A stretch of DNA of 64,000 nucleotides, taken from Perkinsus olseni. Taxonomy: Eukaryota; Perkinsozoa; Perkinsida; Perkinsidae. The notes below the pieces were generated by a model. That model saw only the letters and a program-made list of their open reading frames with translations, did not search any database and had not been told where the DNA came from. Both the position numbers and the translations under genes were made by a program. The stretch is from positions 62,001-126,000 of the forward strand of contig JABANP010000011.1 of assembly GCA_013115135.1 (NCBI GenBank), read 5' to 3'. Shown piece after piece: positions 10,650 through 20,802 of the stretch (position 1 is the stretch's first letter; each line of letters begins with the position of its first letter).

Positions 10650-13600
10650 TTAAACATCATATGATACATGCAGAGGGCCGGAGACATACACCGGGTACTC
10701 AGTAAGCTGCACTGTTAAGTTCCTCAACATCTCCTCATGCTGTTGTATGCTGTATCGCTCCTCATCGTTGCTAGCAAAGTACTTCAAATCCAACTCAGAT
10801 GCGCTTGCTATTGCATCGAAGGACACGGTGTTCAATCGCGCTACATTTACGTTGCTCCTCGTCGCTTCTCGCCAAGTCAGTCTAATGACACCACTAATCG
10901 AACCACTGGGCTCAATAACGAGCGAGAACAAAGAGGGTGTCTTATCAGCCATCGCCTCCTCCCACCCAGCTCCACTAACGTCGCCTATGAACCTGAACTC
11001 AATCGTGAGGGCACACAACATGATATGGTGATACCACCTTGAATTAGTCGTACAATCATCAACAACCTCAATGGCGCTCTCAGTGGATATGTCATCTTGG
11101 CCAGTCGTGACGAAGGTCTCCAACCCTGACCGGGCCATACAAATCAAGGGGTCCTAGGAGGAGCAGTCAGGCCTCACCGAGAGCACAGCCTCTTCGAAAT
11201 GCCTCAGAGGACAGACCACCTGTGAGGGTGTCGCCACTCTCCTTCCACGCTCGTGCTACCAGGCCAGGCCCTCCGAGGGCCGGGTCCGCCCCAAAGCGGT
11301 CCACCAGACTTGCCTTCTGCGAGAAGAGCCTCAACCACGCGCGACCTCGAGAGCAAAACCATGCAAGACTGAACAAATCTTCTGAGCGACCATACCGGCT
11401 TTCCCTCTGCGGAGTGGAGCCCAGTCAGGGCCTTCTGTGCTCTCAGCACCTTCTGCAACGTTATTGGTCGACCTAACAACAGAACAAAGCTGTAAATAAA
11501 CAAAATCCAACTCTTACTTCGTCGCATAGAGCAGCACGTCCTGCAGAAGCGCATCGACATCGTCATCCTCCCCCACACTCCTCTCAGAAACCTCGGCAGG
11601 CTCGAAGCTTCCGCGGGCTACAGCGGAGCGATCACATACTCGCCGATCAACCGGAGGCGTGGTGAGGATCCCAAGGCAATCAGCTAACTCGTGAGGGAAG
11701 TACCCCACAGCCGTTTCATACTCGTGCAGGATATCTTCCACCTCGAACTCAAGAGTATCTTCCAGCCGTTTCACCATGACCAGCAGTACCATACCGAATC
11801 CTTTCCAAATCGCTCGGAGGCATTCCTCAGAGGTGATAACTCCAGCCAGGCTCAGCCTCGAGTACTCATAGTGTCCCACTGCCACCTTGCTGTCTATCGG
11901 TCGCATGGCCCACACCCGTCGTTCCCCCGCGAAGGAAGCGTCCACCGCTCGGGCCTCCGTCTGGTGGCAGCTAGTCTGGTCGGCGAGCTCAGAGAATCTG
12001 AACTCGATGATACAACCACCGTACCACCTCCTCAAAACCCTTCCGACGAATAACAGACTCTCCTCAGGCGCTCGGAATAGTAGTAGGTCATTCCCGGGAA
12101 CTCCGAAGAGACACCGAGTGGCCTCCACCAGACCACCGTGGACCATCAGAGCCCGACAGAGTGAATCCCTGCAGTCCCGTCATCACCAACTTGTCACCAT
12201 CCCCTGTAAAAACTATAAGGCGATGGCAACCACGGTCGGAAGACAAAGAGCGGCGCGGTGAACAACGGCAGGGGAGCGTTCTCGTTAGACAAGAAACAGG
12301 AAAGTGGCAGCAGCACCGTCGACAGACCAGCGAACACCTCCCTTCCACGATGCCGTTGTTTAGGGGCCCGGAAGGAATAATACATGAGGAGCCAAACCGA
12401 AGTGAAAGCCCTTGGTGACGGATAATACTTTTCTGCACGAAAAAGGTCCGCAGCCATCAGCAAAACCGCTGCCTGTTGGAGGCTATCCGGGTCCTCATCA
12501 TCGTACCACACCAGATGGAATGCTGCTACAACTGTCACTGGTAGGCCCATGGGAAACGGACGCATTCCGGCCGTAGCACTAGCGAAGTGACGTATAGACA
12601 GCCAGGCCACATACCCCTCACTGACGGCTTCATGGTGGGCAAGAAGGTAAACCAGACTGACCAGCAATGAGCATCGAGCGAAAGCAGCCACCAAGAACCG
12701 GCTTGCTACTTTGAACTGGAGAATAACACATTCAGCCAGGCCAAGGCTCAAGGCAATCCACCAACGGATCGGGCTGGAGTTCTCGACCTGGCGAAGAGCG
12801 AATCCTAGGCCGACCCCTGCACTACATACTACGACCTGTCGAACGACTGCCCTCAGCCGACAAGGCAAGAATGGAGGGATAAGACCAACGAGCACACCAA
12901 TGATGGAGTAGAGCAACAAGTGAGTCTCGGGAAGGGCCAACGCCAACACAGCGACTATGGTGAGAGGCACTATGGGCACAGGGTTGGTAGTACCACAGAA
13001 GTGATATGATACGAACTCAACCAGCCACAGGCAGGCATCCTCGAACCTCGGAAGAAGGCCGACTGCCCACAGGAGCGGGCAAACAGCGACTACCAAGTAA
13101 ATGGCGGTGGCCACTTCCTCATGGGAAGCCTTAATAGCAACACAGCCGGCTATCAGGAGTGGTAGTAGGGTGAGGGAACGAGAGAGCGTCGGGTCTAGGA
13201 CTGTACGGGACACCATTGGGGCCAGCTCGAAAGGAGCCAACCCCGTTATAAGAGAGAAGCCGCCTGCGGTCGCCACGGCGATGGCAGAGAGGAGGAAGTA
13301 AGCATACCCGCGGCTGGAAGCCCAGACCAGCAAACCGAAGTTGATTCCAGCAACTAGAGGCCGTACAAATAGGGATTGTTTGGCGGAGGCCGCCCCTAGT
13401 CCCCACCGGACAGCCCCGGAAAGGGTGTTCACCTCCTCATTGGTATCGTAGTCATTCCAAAAGATCTGCGAACCGGGGATAGAACTCGGGACCTTTCGAC
13501 TACGAGCAATTTCCCGAACGGCTATCAATAGTAGAGTGCTCACCCCGCCCCATACTCCGAAGATCGCAGCCAGCTCCCATTCGCTGGCCCCGCTCGCCAG

Positions 13601-13795
13601 GCCTCGAGCAACCAGCAGACCCGCTAGCGGTACCAGGCAGACTACCAGCTGTATAGCCGAAGCCAAAGCCCACCAGCGGCCACAAGGAGGAGGCCTCAGC
13701 CCACCTAGTACCGTACTCCACACAAAGCGGCGTAGTACGAACAATCCGCGGCCGTCATCCAGCAGGTGGCCCGCATACGCTTCATTACTAGACAT
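10650..13795 (-). CDS. Pecanex-like multi-pass membrane protein
   Basis: A large membrane protein with a cytosolic pecanex C-terminal domain; animal pecanex acts in the secretory pathway and affects Notch signalling. The start at 13795 (MSSNEAYAGHLL) is preferred to 13870 because FVWSTVLGGLRPP follows at the point expected from family N-termini. The first exon carries many hydrophobic segments (for example LVVCLVPLAGLLVARG and LTIVAVLALALPETHLLLY) and ends near LFTAPLFVFRPW. The next exon (about 12150-11514) has LFGVPGNDLLLFRAPEESLL, IIEFRFSELADQTSCHQTEA and IDSKVAVGHYEYS, which match the pecanex C domain (LELQxTSCH, then hydrophobic helices). The final exon (11147-10650) has NDEERYSIQQHEEMLRNLTV, close to the family motif NDDERYSIQxHxxLLRNLxVQ. 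The exon near 11480-11167 is less clear. The N-terminus is much shorter than in animal pecanex. Confidence 0.75.
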
Positions 13796-14460
13796 AACCA
13801 AACATGTGGAAGAATACCCTGTGCATGACGGATCGAGAAGCAGGCAGAGAAAGGCACGCGAGGAAGACACGCGCCACAGCGTTGATAGGAAAATTCACAC
13901 GCTGGCCCCTCAGAGTGCGTTGGCGATCAGTGTTAGAGGATTCTTAGTCATGCCTCGCTCAGAGAACGGGTAAGACCTTTTACAAATAAGTCATCATATC
14001 GAATCTTCTCTCATTGAAAGCACTTGACGCCAAGACGAAACGGTTAAACGAAAAATAGATTAGTTTTGTTGTTGTTGTTGTTGCAAGAGTATCATCAAAT
14101 GAGTAGTACTAGTTGTGCATCAGTTCTCTTCTGAATAACCTGTGCAACAACAGGAGTGATAGGTGGTTTACCAGTACATTGGAAGATGGTCTATCTTCAA
14201 CAGAGGAGAGCCGTCCAACGCGGGTACCTCAGCTAATGCGGTCATGACCAGCATATTGATGGCGACAGACACGAGCTGATAGTAGGCGGAACTAGAGAGC
14301 TTTGACTACATTCTGTGTCTCAATCCGAGCGTCTGTGACGTCTTCGGGTCTTTTCCACCTCACTTGGCTTCGCCTCAGTCATTTCTGAGAATGAGAACCG
14401 TCACGTCAACGCCTTCCCCCTAGTCCTTCTACCGATCCCTGGAGTTCTCCTTGTTCTCGT
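13796..14460. other. Intergenic or 3'-flank region with a GTT microsatellite
   Basis: Contains a GTT repeat at about 14064-14083. Minus-strand segments near 14360 (MTEAKPSEVEKTRRRH) and 14270 (LVSVAINMLVMTALAEVP, open to TAA at 14168) look partly coding and could be extra terminal exons of the atlastin-like gene to the right; I could not prove this. Confidence 0.3.
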
Positions 14461-17400
14461 TCAGAGTAGGAAGATCTGCTGTGTGATGCAGCGCTGGTGG
14501 CTGTATGACATCGATGACCTAAGGTCACTAGTCACACCCAAGATGGACACCTTGAGTTGGACTACCTTATGATATACCGGTCTGAGGCTAGCTGAACAGT
14601 CGCTGGCGAAGCTTCGGGCCACCGCTACTAAGTGCTGCTTGTCAGGATGCTCTCGGACCTTCTCCGCGTACTACAATAAGAAGTGGAGGTAACGAACCTT
14701 CATCACAGTAATGGGAATCAAGAGACTTATATCACATGAAAGTTGCGGAGTTTTTGGTATAGGAATGGGAACGTGGGGCGAAAAAAACTGCGACTACAGA
14801 AAAAAACCAGTTGAAGTTCTAGAACGATGCTCTCCGCAGCGCAGGGCAATGAGCCCCCGAGTACCCCTAGCCCAAGATTCACCGACTCTTTGACCATCTC
14901 CATCAAGGCAGACGCAGCCGCAACCTGTCCACGGTCGCGATACCTGAGGAAGAGTATTCTCCCGAAGCACAGAATGGTTTGGTCTTACAGTAGGAATACA
15001 TTGACACCGATGACGACAATGATGGTGAAGTAGATCGAGAAGAGGATATTAGAAAACCTCACGCATGTGTCAGAGTACCTGAAACAGTAGTAGACGGCAC
15101 AGCAATGAGAAGAGGCCTTATTACCAATCACAGGCGAAGTCAGAGAACTTATCCATGAGATAGAGTACAATGACCAACACTGTAGCCCCAGCGAAGGCAG
15201 CTAGTGACTTGTCCATACGGCGCTGGTTCTCATCCTTATAATAGTCGAGGAGACCCTAGGCAGACAAACGCTCCGCCACCTCCATGATAGCTACGAGACC
15301 ACGCTCCCTTCCGCCATGCCGATACGACCAACGTGCTGCTTCACGTCGTGTTAAGCGAACGTCGAGTAAGTTCCGCGATAGTTGGTACGAAAATCGAGCA
15401 GCGAGCGTTGATCTCCTCACATCGATTTCCTTCACGAGCTCGTCTTTCGTCTTCTCCCTCTCATCCTACCAACAAACCATAATCTAGGATCGAGCAGCTC
15501 TACCCCTACATCAGGGCCGAAGAGTGTCTGCTTAGAGAAGCTCTGCAATGCCATGGTCTTCGCCTTTATGGAAGCACGCTCGAGCTGATCCGGCTTAATT
15601 CCACTACCAGTCTTCGGTCTAAGGGAACAACCACCCGCGAGTAACAGCAATCTCAGAAGCCTACAAAGACCAAGCGGTTTCGTTGCGGTTGTATTAGATA
15701 TTCGCTCGTGTGAGGACGGCTCGGCGCGGTTGTATAATGTAAAACTTTTCTCAAACAACGAGTGTGCCCAACACGGTCCTTTACTACCCCATAGCTGCCT
15801 CCATATCAGATTTATAAGTATTGATGGCCTGTTCCTTACCCAAAAGATTACTGCTACGCGCCATGGCCTGGGTGAAAGTAGCAGCAGCAGGAACAGCGTT
15901 GGCGAACGCCTGAGGGATAAATGACCGCTGCGCCACGAGATTCAACGGCGACTACCTCTACGAAGGCATTGACGACAGGGCCGAAGGTTTGCGGCGAGAG
16001 CGTTTTCCCGAGGATGCTCTTGGCGTGGAGATGAGGGTCAGTGAAAACCGAACGAACATAGAGATCGAGGAACCTAAGCAGTATTCACATCCTGCAGGTC
16101 CCTGGTTCGAATCCCAGCACAGACCTTATGAAATCGGGATCAATATCAGCCAGTCTTCCCGACCATCCCTTCTTCTGGATCTTCAGACCGGGATGTGGCA
16201 GACAGAAGCACGAGACACTCTCGAACATTTTGTTCAGCGCCACTGCGGTGGAGTCATCTCGCACGCGGTGCTCATCTAACACAGTCGACCGACCATTCCC
16301 AAGTTATCCCTAATAATAGCGCTCGATCTACCGTATACGAATGCCCAGGCGCGATATAAAAGATCCGGATAAGGAGAATCGCCAACAACCCGTGTATTCA
16401 ACAACTAATAGGGCCCTTATCAAAGACGCGGGAATGGTTGTTGAAGTTCGAACTCCTCAATATCGGTGGAAGTGGTGTGGTTTGGCATGACTGCGACCGG
16501 TAAAGAATGCTCACCCATATGCTGATCCAAATGCTCCTTCATCTGGGCTACACAATCCTTGACGGACATATCATCATCAAAGTTAGCCCAATCTCGAACC
16601 AGGAACCTCACAGGAAATAAAGATACTCACCATCAGCCCGACCCAGCATCATCACAACCCCTGTACTACTCCAAGCACTGGAAGGGCTTTCCTTCCTGGG
16701 CGTTCTCATCTCCGGACACACGTAATGCCGCCGAGGCCACTTCCATGAAAAAGTGAAGATTTTCGACCTGACACTCAGAATGTGCCCGATTACACCGTGA
16801 CAGGTGATTACCTTTATCCTCCTGAATCTGCTTGGATATATTATAGATTTGTTTGCTAGACAGCACAGCAGTGAGACCGAACACGGTGGCTGATTGTTCC
16901 TTCGTCATCTTAGAGTCCCATGCGCCCTGCAAAAACAAAGGCGTCCGGATGCGAAACTCTACACCAGCTGTAATAGAGAGTATCAGCGGAGAGCGCGAAC
17001 CCTTCCCTGCCACCCCCACGCCCTCACCTGAGTGTCCATCAGAACCAAGGCTACCTTCTCCCCCGAATGCAGTTGCCTCACAAACGGAATCGACCAGACC
17101 CAAATACCCTCAGTACACCTGATAACAATGCCTCTCTACCTCCCGCCGTCAGACGCACGTTACTTGTCCATGCCAGGCCGCCAATGGAAACCATGCGAAT
17201 CCGAAGCCCGTTGCCCTTCTTGCAGGCAATCGCCCTGAACGAGACAATCCAACCGACTAAACCGATCTGCCCTGTTACTACTACCTGAGCGACCAGCCAT
17301 TCTGGCGCTTGGAATTCAGCATTGAAACTACTGCCCCTCCTCTTGTTAAGCGCAGCGGGATCCCCTGAGAAATGCACGATCAGTCCGGCAGTACTGAGAG

Positions 17401-17851
17401 GGCAGACTTACCCAAGGGATAGTAGGTGTCCTCCTTGCCATCAGTGTAACGGAGGTACCTTATAGATCGTCAATAGATGGTCGGATGCAGAGGTCACTCT
17501 ACTTACCGCAGGAACAGATCGAGCATGAAACTTTTACCAGTGCGATAAGCTCCCATGATGGATACTACTGATATCTTATCGCAACCGGTCGCTTCGAGAT
17601 TCTTCGTGAGTTCGTCCATGGCGTCGTCGTTCACACGAACCTACCAGCGGAAATAGTAGCCCGCTAAAACCAACATCATCATCGAATCTGTTGAGCATAC
17701 CACTCCCGAAGATGCTCAGACAGTCCACACGGAAGAGTGACCCTCTATTCCCTACCTCATTATCGGCCATCTTAATAGTCACTAGTTGAAGTGGTCTGCC
17801 CTTCGTGACCTCCACCGCCTGTGGTTTGCTGCTGTCGGTGGTTGAAGTCAT
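14461..17851 (-). CDS. Atlastin-like (GB1/RHD3) dynamin-family GTPase
   Basis: An ER membrane GTPase expected to fuse or shape ER tubules. Exon 1 starts MTSTTDSSKPQAVEV and contains RPLQLVTIKMADNE; the next has the P-loop GAYRTGKSF near 17550. Further exons give YTDGKEDTYYPLGDPAALNK, then GAWDSKMTKEQSATVFGLT (the DTQG region) and LSSKQIYNISKQIQEDK near 16850, the guanine-specifying FLVRDWANFDDD near 16600, and VSCFCLPHPGLKIQKKG near 16200. A helical segment, AFANAVPAAATFTQAMARS, sits near 15890. Two hydrophobic hairpin segments follow near 15150 (VLVIVLYLMDKF; SIYFTIIVVIGVNVF), then a C-terminal tail containing YAEKVREHPDKQHL. This order matches atlastin: G domain, helical bundle, two-pass hairpin, cytosolic tail. 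The 3' end is uncertain: a TGA at 14461 closes one model and further exons could reach 14168. More than ten introns are present. Confidence 0.85.
16074..16124 (-). other. 51-nt intron with antisense tRNA T-arm-like motif
   Basis: This intron splits the codon in FIR|FLDLY of the atlastin-like gene. Its plus strand contains GGTTCGAATCC at 16104-16114, an exact B-box/T-loop consensus. It parallels the tubulin intron at 6070-6119 in length, in the orientation of the motif relative to the host gene, and in a GGATGT shortly before the acceptor. Confidence 0.55.
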
Positions 17852-17989
17852 TTATCAAATATAATATAAAGACTTGTAGGAGACTGGCTCACTCACCGGC
17901 TGCATCAGAATCCTCGTTAGCAGCGCGCCCAGGGAAGTTGGTGTGATGGAGGAACCTGCTGGGGTAATCAGCGAGGGAACGTCAACCAA

Positions 17990-18391
17990 TCAGCCAATAC
18001 GCCACAGCCAGCCCTCAAATGAGCCTGCAGAAGCCCGATAAAACTCTGTGTCCTGATTCACAGCCAGAAGATCAGCCAACACAACACAATCTCGGAGGAA
18101 ACATGCGGTTAGAAACACCCGCGAGCTTTCATGGGAACTAGGACCAGCGCCGAACTCATGGATCCAAGCTTGTTGTGGAGCGGACGAGTTGGTGATGGGA
18201 ACTGATCGTAACCAACGAGCGGCCAGGGCTAAGGCCCTAGTGAAACTACGATGCAAAGCCGCCAACGCAATGGTTACGCGGCCCGAGGGGGCCCTAACAG
18301 ATCCTTCGGTAGACCCTGACTGGACAGAGACCGCTGAATGATTCGTGAAAGAAGCCACTGAAGATGGATGAGATACTGATGCCGTCTGCAT
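17990..18391 (-). CDS. Hypothetical protein
   Basis: An open minus-strand frame with plausible coding character: from Met at 18391 (MQTASVSHPSSVASF) to the stop at 17990 it encodes about 133 residues with an amphipathic middle (RVTIALAALHRSFTRALALAA). The frame extends further upstream to 18472 (MFCCFIYSTYML), which could be a hydrophobic N-terminus if that start is used. I recognise no domain. It lies between the atlastin-like and aspartic protease genes on the same strand and may be a single-exon gene or part of a longer one. Confidence 0.35.
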   Translation of the reverse strand: MQTASVSHPSSVASFTNHSAVSVQSGSTEGSVRAPSGRVTIALAALHRSFTRALALAARWLRSVPITNSSAPQQAWIHEFGAGPSSHESSRVFLTACFLRDCVVLADLLAVNQDTEFYRASAGSFEGWLWRIG

Positions 18392-18502
18392 TGAATTGAT
18401 CTTGAACGAGACAAACAAGATGGCACAGACATCGTCTAACATGTAGGTTGAATAAATAAAACAACAGAACACACGAGCCTCACAAACGTGTCCAGAACGA
18501 CG

Positions 18503-19780
18503 CTAAAACGTTTGTTTACAACGGGGATTCAAAATCTCCATCCACGACTGCTTAGAAACGACCTGTTTCTCAACCGGCTCTTGGGGAGTTGCAAGACCAA
18601 TAACATTATCATCGAAATTGACATGAAGGTTGTAGTCCATGAAGAAGGACTGACCGAGTACGAAGATACGCGAAGGACCGAGAAATCTAATTCTGTTGGT
18701 GAGTAAAAGGGCACACCAATCGTTCTCACAAATCTGAGCATGGTTACTCAAATTCACTTCAAAAGACGATTCGGCGCCAACTTCGTCAACCACGACAGGG
18801 AGCTGTCCAACGAGATTCTGGCGGACCCAAATATGCCCGCCCTCATCCGAGTACGCCAGCAACTCGGCCTCTTGCTGCTGATGTGTCGACTCCGACCAAA
18901 GGACGTGGTTGAAACCAAACTCCGCCGTGATGGCTGCCAATACCATAGAAAATACATCGGTCGGAAGTTTGGTTCTAGCAGTACCGGTGTCAACGACAAC
19001 CTCAAGATTCGTTTGCCTCTCCGACAAGTCTATCACTTGATCCGTCGTGGACGGACTCTTCACTCGAACCACCGAGGCTGCTATCGCGGAAGCTTGCCTA
19101 GCCCACCGAGGTCTCACGAGAGGGAATGAATTTCATTCAATGAAATAATACTCGTTGCGTTGTGTGGTTCCCTGCCTAGCACCAACGAGCCACTGATGCC
19201 AACATACAACTTCGAAACGTGTATCGAAAACGCGGTCTCAGAGATTCCTCCGACCTTAACAAGTTGCTGGAGAGCAGATGGTAACCTCTCGGTCGTCGTG
19301 GTGGCTGGGGTGATGCTCAGCCCCAGAAGAGCGTAGGGTTGAGCGCACCGGTCTAAACCGTTGTTACCAACCATCAGGCCGATCTGAAAGTTTCTAAACG
19401 GCTTCTCACGTCGTCTTCCGAAACGGCTTCTAAACGTTCAACGTCGCATTCCGAACGACGATATCAACAGTACATCCACTAATGAACTTGAGCTTGTGAG
19501 TTTCTTGAGTTCGCAGACTGTCGAGGTCACACGGGTCAGTCGAAGGGCAGAAGTAGCAACCAGTGACGAGGTGCTCGCAGGAGCCTGGGCCCTAGAGACT
19601 TTCATACCAACCACCGTACACCAGGTGAGACTCAGCGCTTCCACTGTCTACAGCAAGCTTCAATGGATAGCCATCAAAGTTCATCTCAGCCCTATTGTGC
19701 TGCATCGGGAACGATAGCGACGAAGAGGCGGTAACCGACCTCCACGCCCCTGCCGACAGAAGTACAGCGGCTTTCATCAT
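18503..19780 (-). CDS. Pepsin-like aspartic protease (A1), possibly interrupted
   Basis: A secreted or vacuolar endopeptidase of the pepsin family. The start at 19780 gives a short hydrophobic leader (MMKAAVLLSAGAW), then FDGYPLKLAVDSGSAES with the first catalytic Asp (codon 19648-19646). A cysteine-rich stretch (GSCEHLVTGCYFC) follows. Next comes a 52-nt intron (GTTTAG...TTTCAG) before IGLMVGNNGLDRCAQPYALL, and then SGSLVLGREP. The last exon has VVVDTGTARTKLP with the second Asp (codon 18991-18989) and FVLGQSFFMDYNLHVNFDDN, the usual A1 ending. Two joins are problematic. An in-frame TAG at 19594-19592 lies between the first active site and the Cys-rich stretch. The passage from EIHSLS to QASAIAASVV works only with a 20-nt intron (GTGAGA...GCTAG) or a frameshift. 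The gene is therefore either intact with very short introns or decaying. Confidence 0.75.
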
Positions 19781-20335
19781 TGGAAGACAGCAAGAACCCT
19801 ATGACGCGCCAACCGCGAACTGCTCAGTTCATTCGACCAGAAATCTCTGCCAACCGCCAACTGGTGTGTCTTACCTATAATGTAATGAGAGAGTGAGCGA
19901 GGAGCCGTACCGAGGATTATTTCTCAATATGCGGATATTTCAGAGCCGCTTTCAAAGTCGCTCTTACCTCAGTCGATCGCTAATGTGGTAAATTCCGGCG
20001 CGGGGTCGGACGGGTTACCCAACTGAAGGAGGCCTCTGAGCTGCTTCCTGCAAAAATGTTCCTGGTCAACCATTTCATGCCCAAGGGCGCGCCAGCGGCG
20101 CGGCGTTATAGCCGCTAGCCGTCTACTCACAGTGTGAGTTCACACCCTTGACCTCGCTCACAATTTTAGATAACTATGCTCGATAAACGTCCCATTGTAA
20201 CTAGTATAACTCATTACATCACATTTGTATTATTTTGTTTCCACTTGAAAAACCTGCACTGAAACGCACAATTTGTGTCACCGTTGTGAAAATGCAGAAG
20301 AGTGTGTGTTTTCCGGCCGAGCTGTAGAAAGCGAG
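19781..20335. promoter_or_regulatory. Divergent intergenic region between minus and plus gene blocks
   Basis: The strand of the genes switches here: the protease gene starts leftward at 19780 and plus-strand genes start from 20336. No gene is evident. Two inverted repeats stand out: a GC-rich one at 20088-20102 (arms CGCGCC/GGCGCG, 3-nt loop) and a 15-bp palindrome at 20125-20139 (ACTCACA-G-TGTGAGT). A bidirectional promoter is inferred from the layout only. Confidence 0.4.
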
Positions 20336-20789
20336 ATGAGCGCTTCGGAGAAATTGCGCAGTCTCGTCGACGAGGTGCGGGAGACGGTATTGGTCCGAAC
20401 CGCTTGTTGAGGGCGCAAAACGCTGTGGCGACTTCGCTAGATCCAGCTGCTGGCTCCCTCGAATGCGGCAAAGCCTTGACGATGAGTCGGTTGTGCGGTG
20501 TGAACTCACGAGTAAGTAAGGCTTCGACCTCATTGGACAATCATCCATCCTCTCCCGCATTCGATGGCGGTATTTGCATGCATCAAGGAGAAGCTCGTTG
20601 CAGAAGTACACGGAGTCGATGGCTGCCAGGAGTGTTGTTGGTGGAACATCAACTGGAAGTGATGGAAGTGATCACCGAAACTCTCGTGATGTAGTTGGAA
20701 CGCTGAAGTATACAACAAGTGCAACACTGTACTGGTTAGAATGGATTTGGTGGAAACTCTTGATGGGGACTTCTTTTGACCTTCAGTAG
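20336..20789 (+). CDS. Small hypothetical protein
   Basis: The likely start at 20336 reads MSASEKLRSLVDEVRET, followed by a good donor (GTATTG). A middle exon contains RMRQSLDDESVVRCEL, with a strong donor (GTAAGT) at about 20513. The last exon reads IGQSSILSRIRWRYLHA, then LQKYTESMAARSVVGG and a Ser/Gly/Asp-rich tail to the stop at 20789. The pieces look coding and are separated by plausible short introns, but I recognise no family. It ends 14 nt before the SPX transporter start, so the two could also belong to one transcription unit. Confidence 0.35.
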
Positions 20790-20802
20790 TTGTTACGTTG
20801 TC

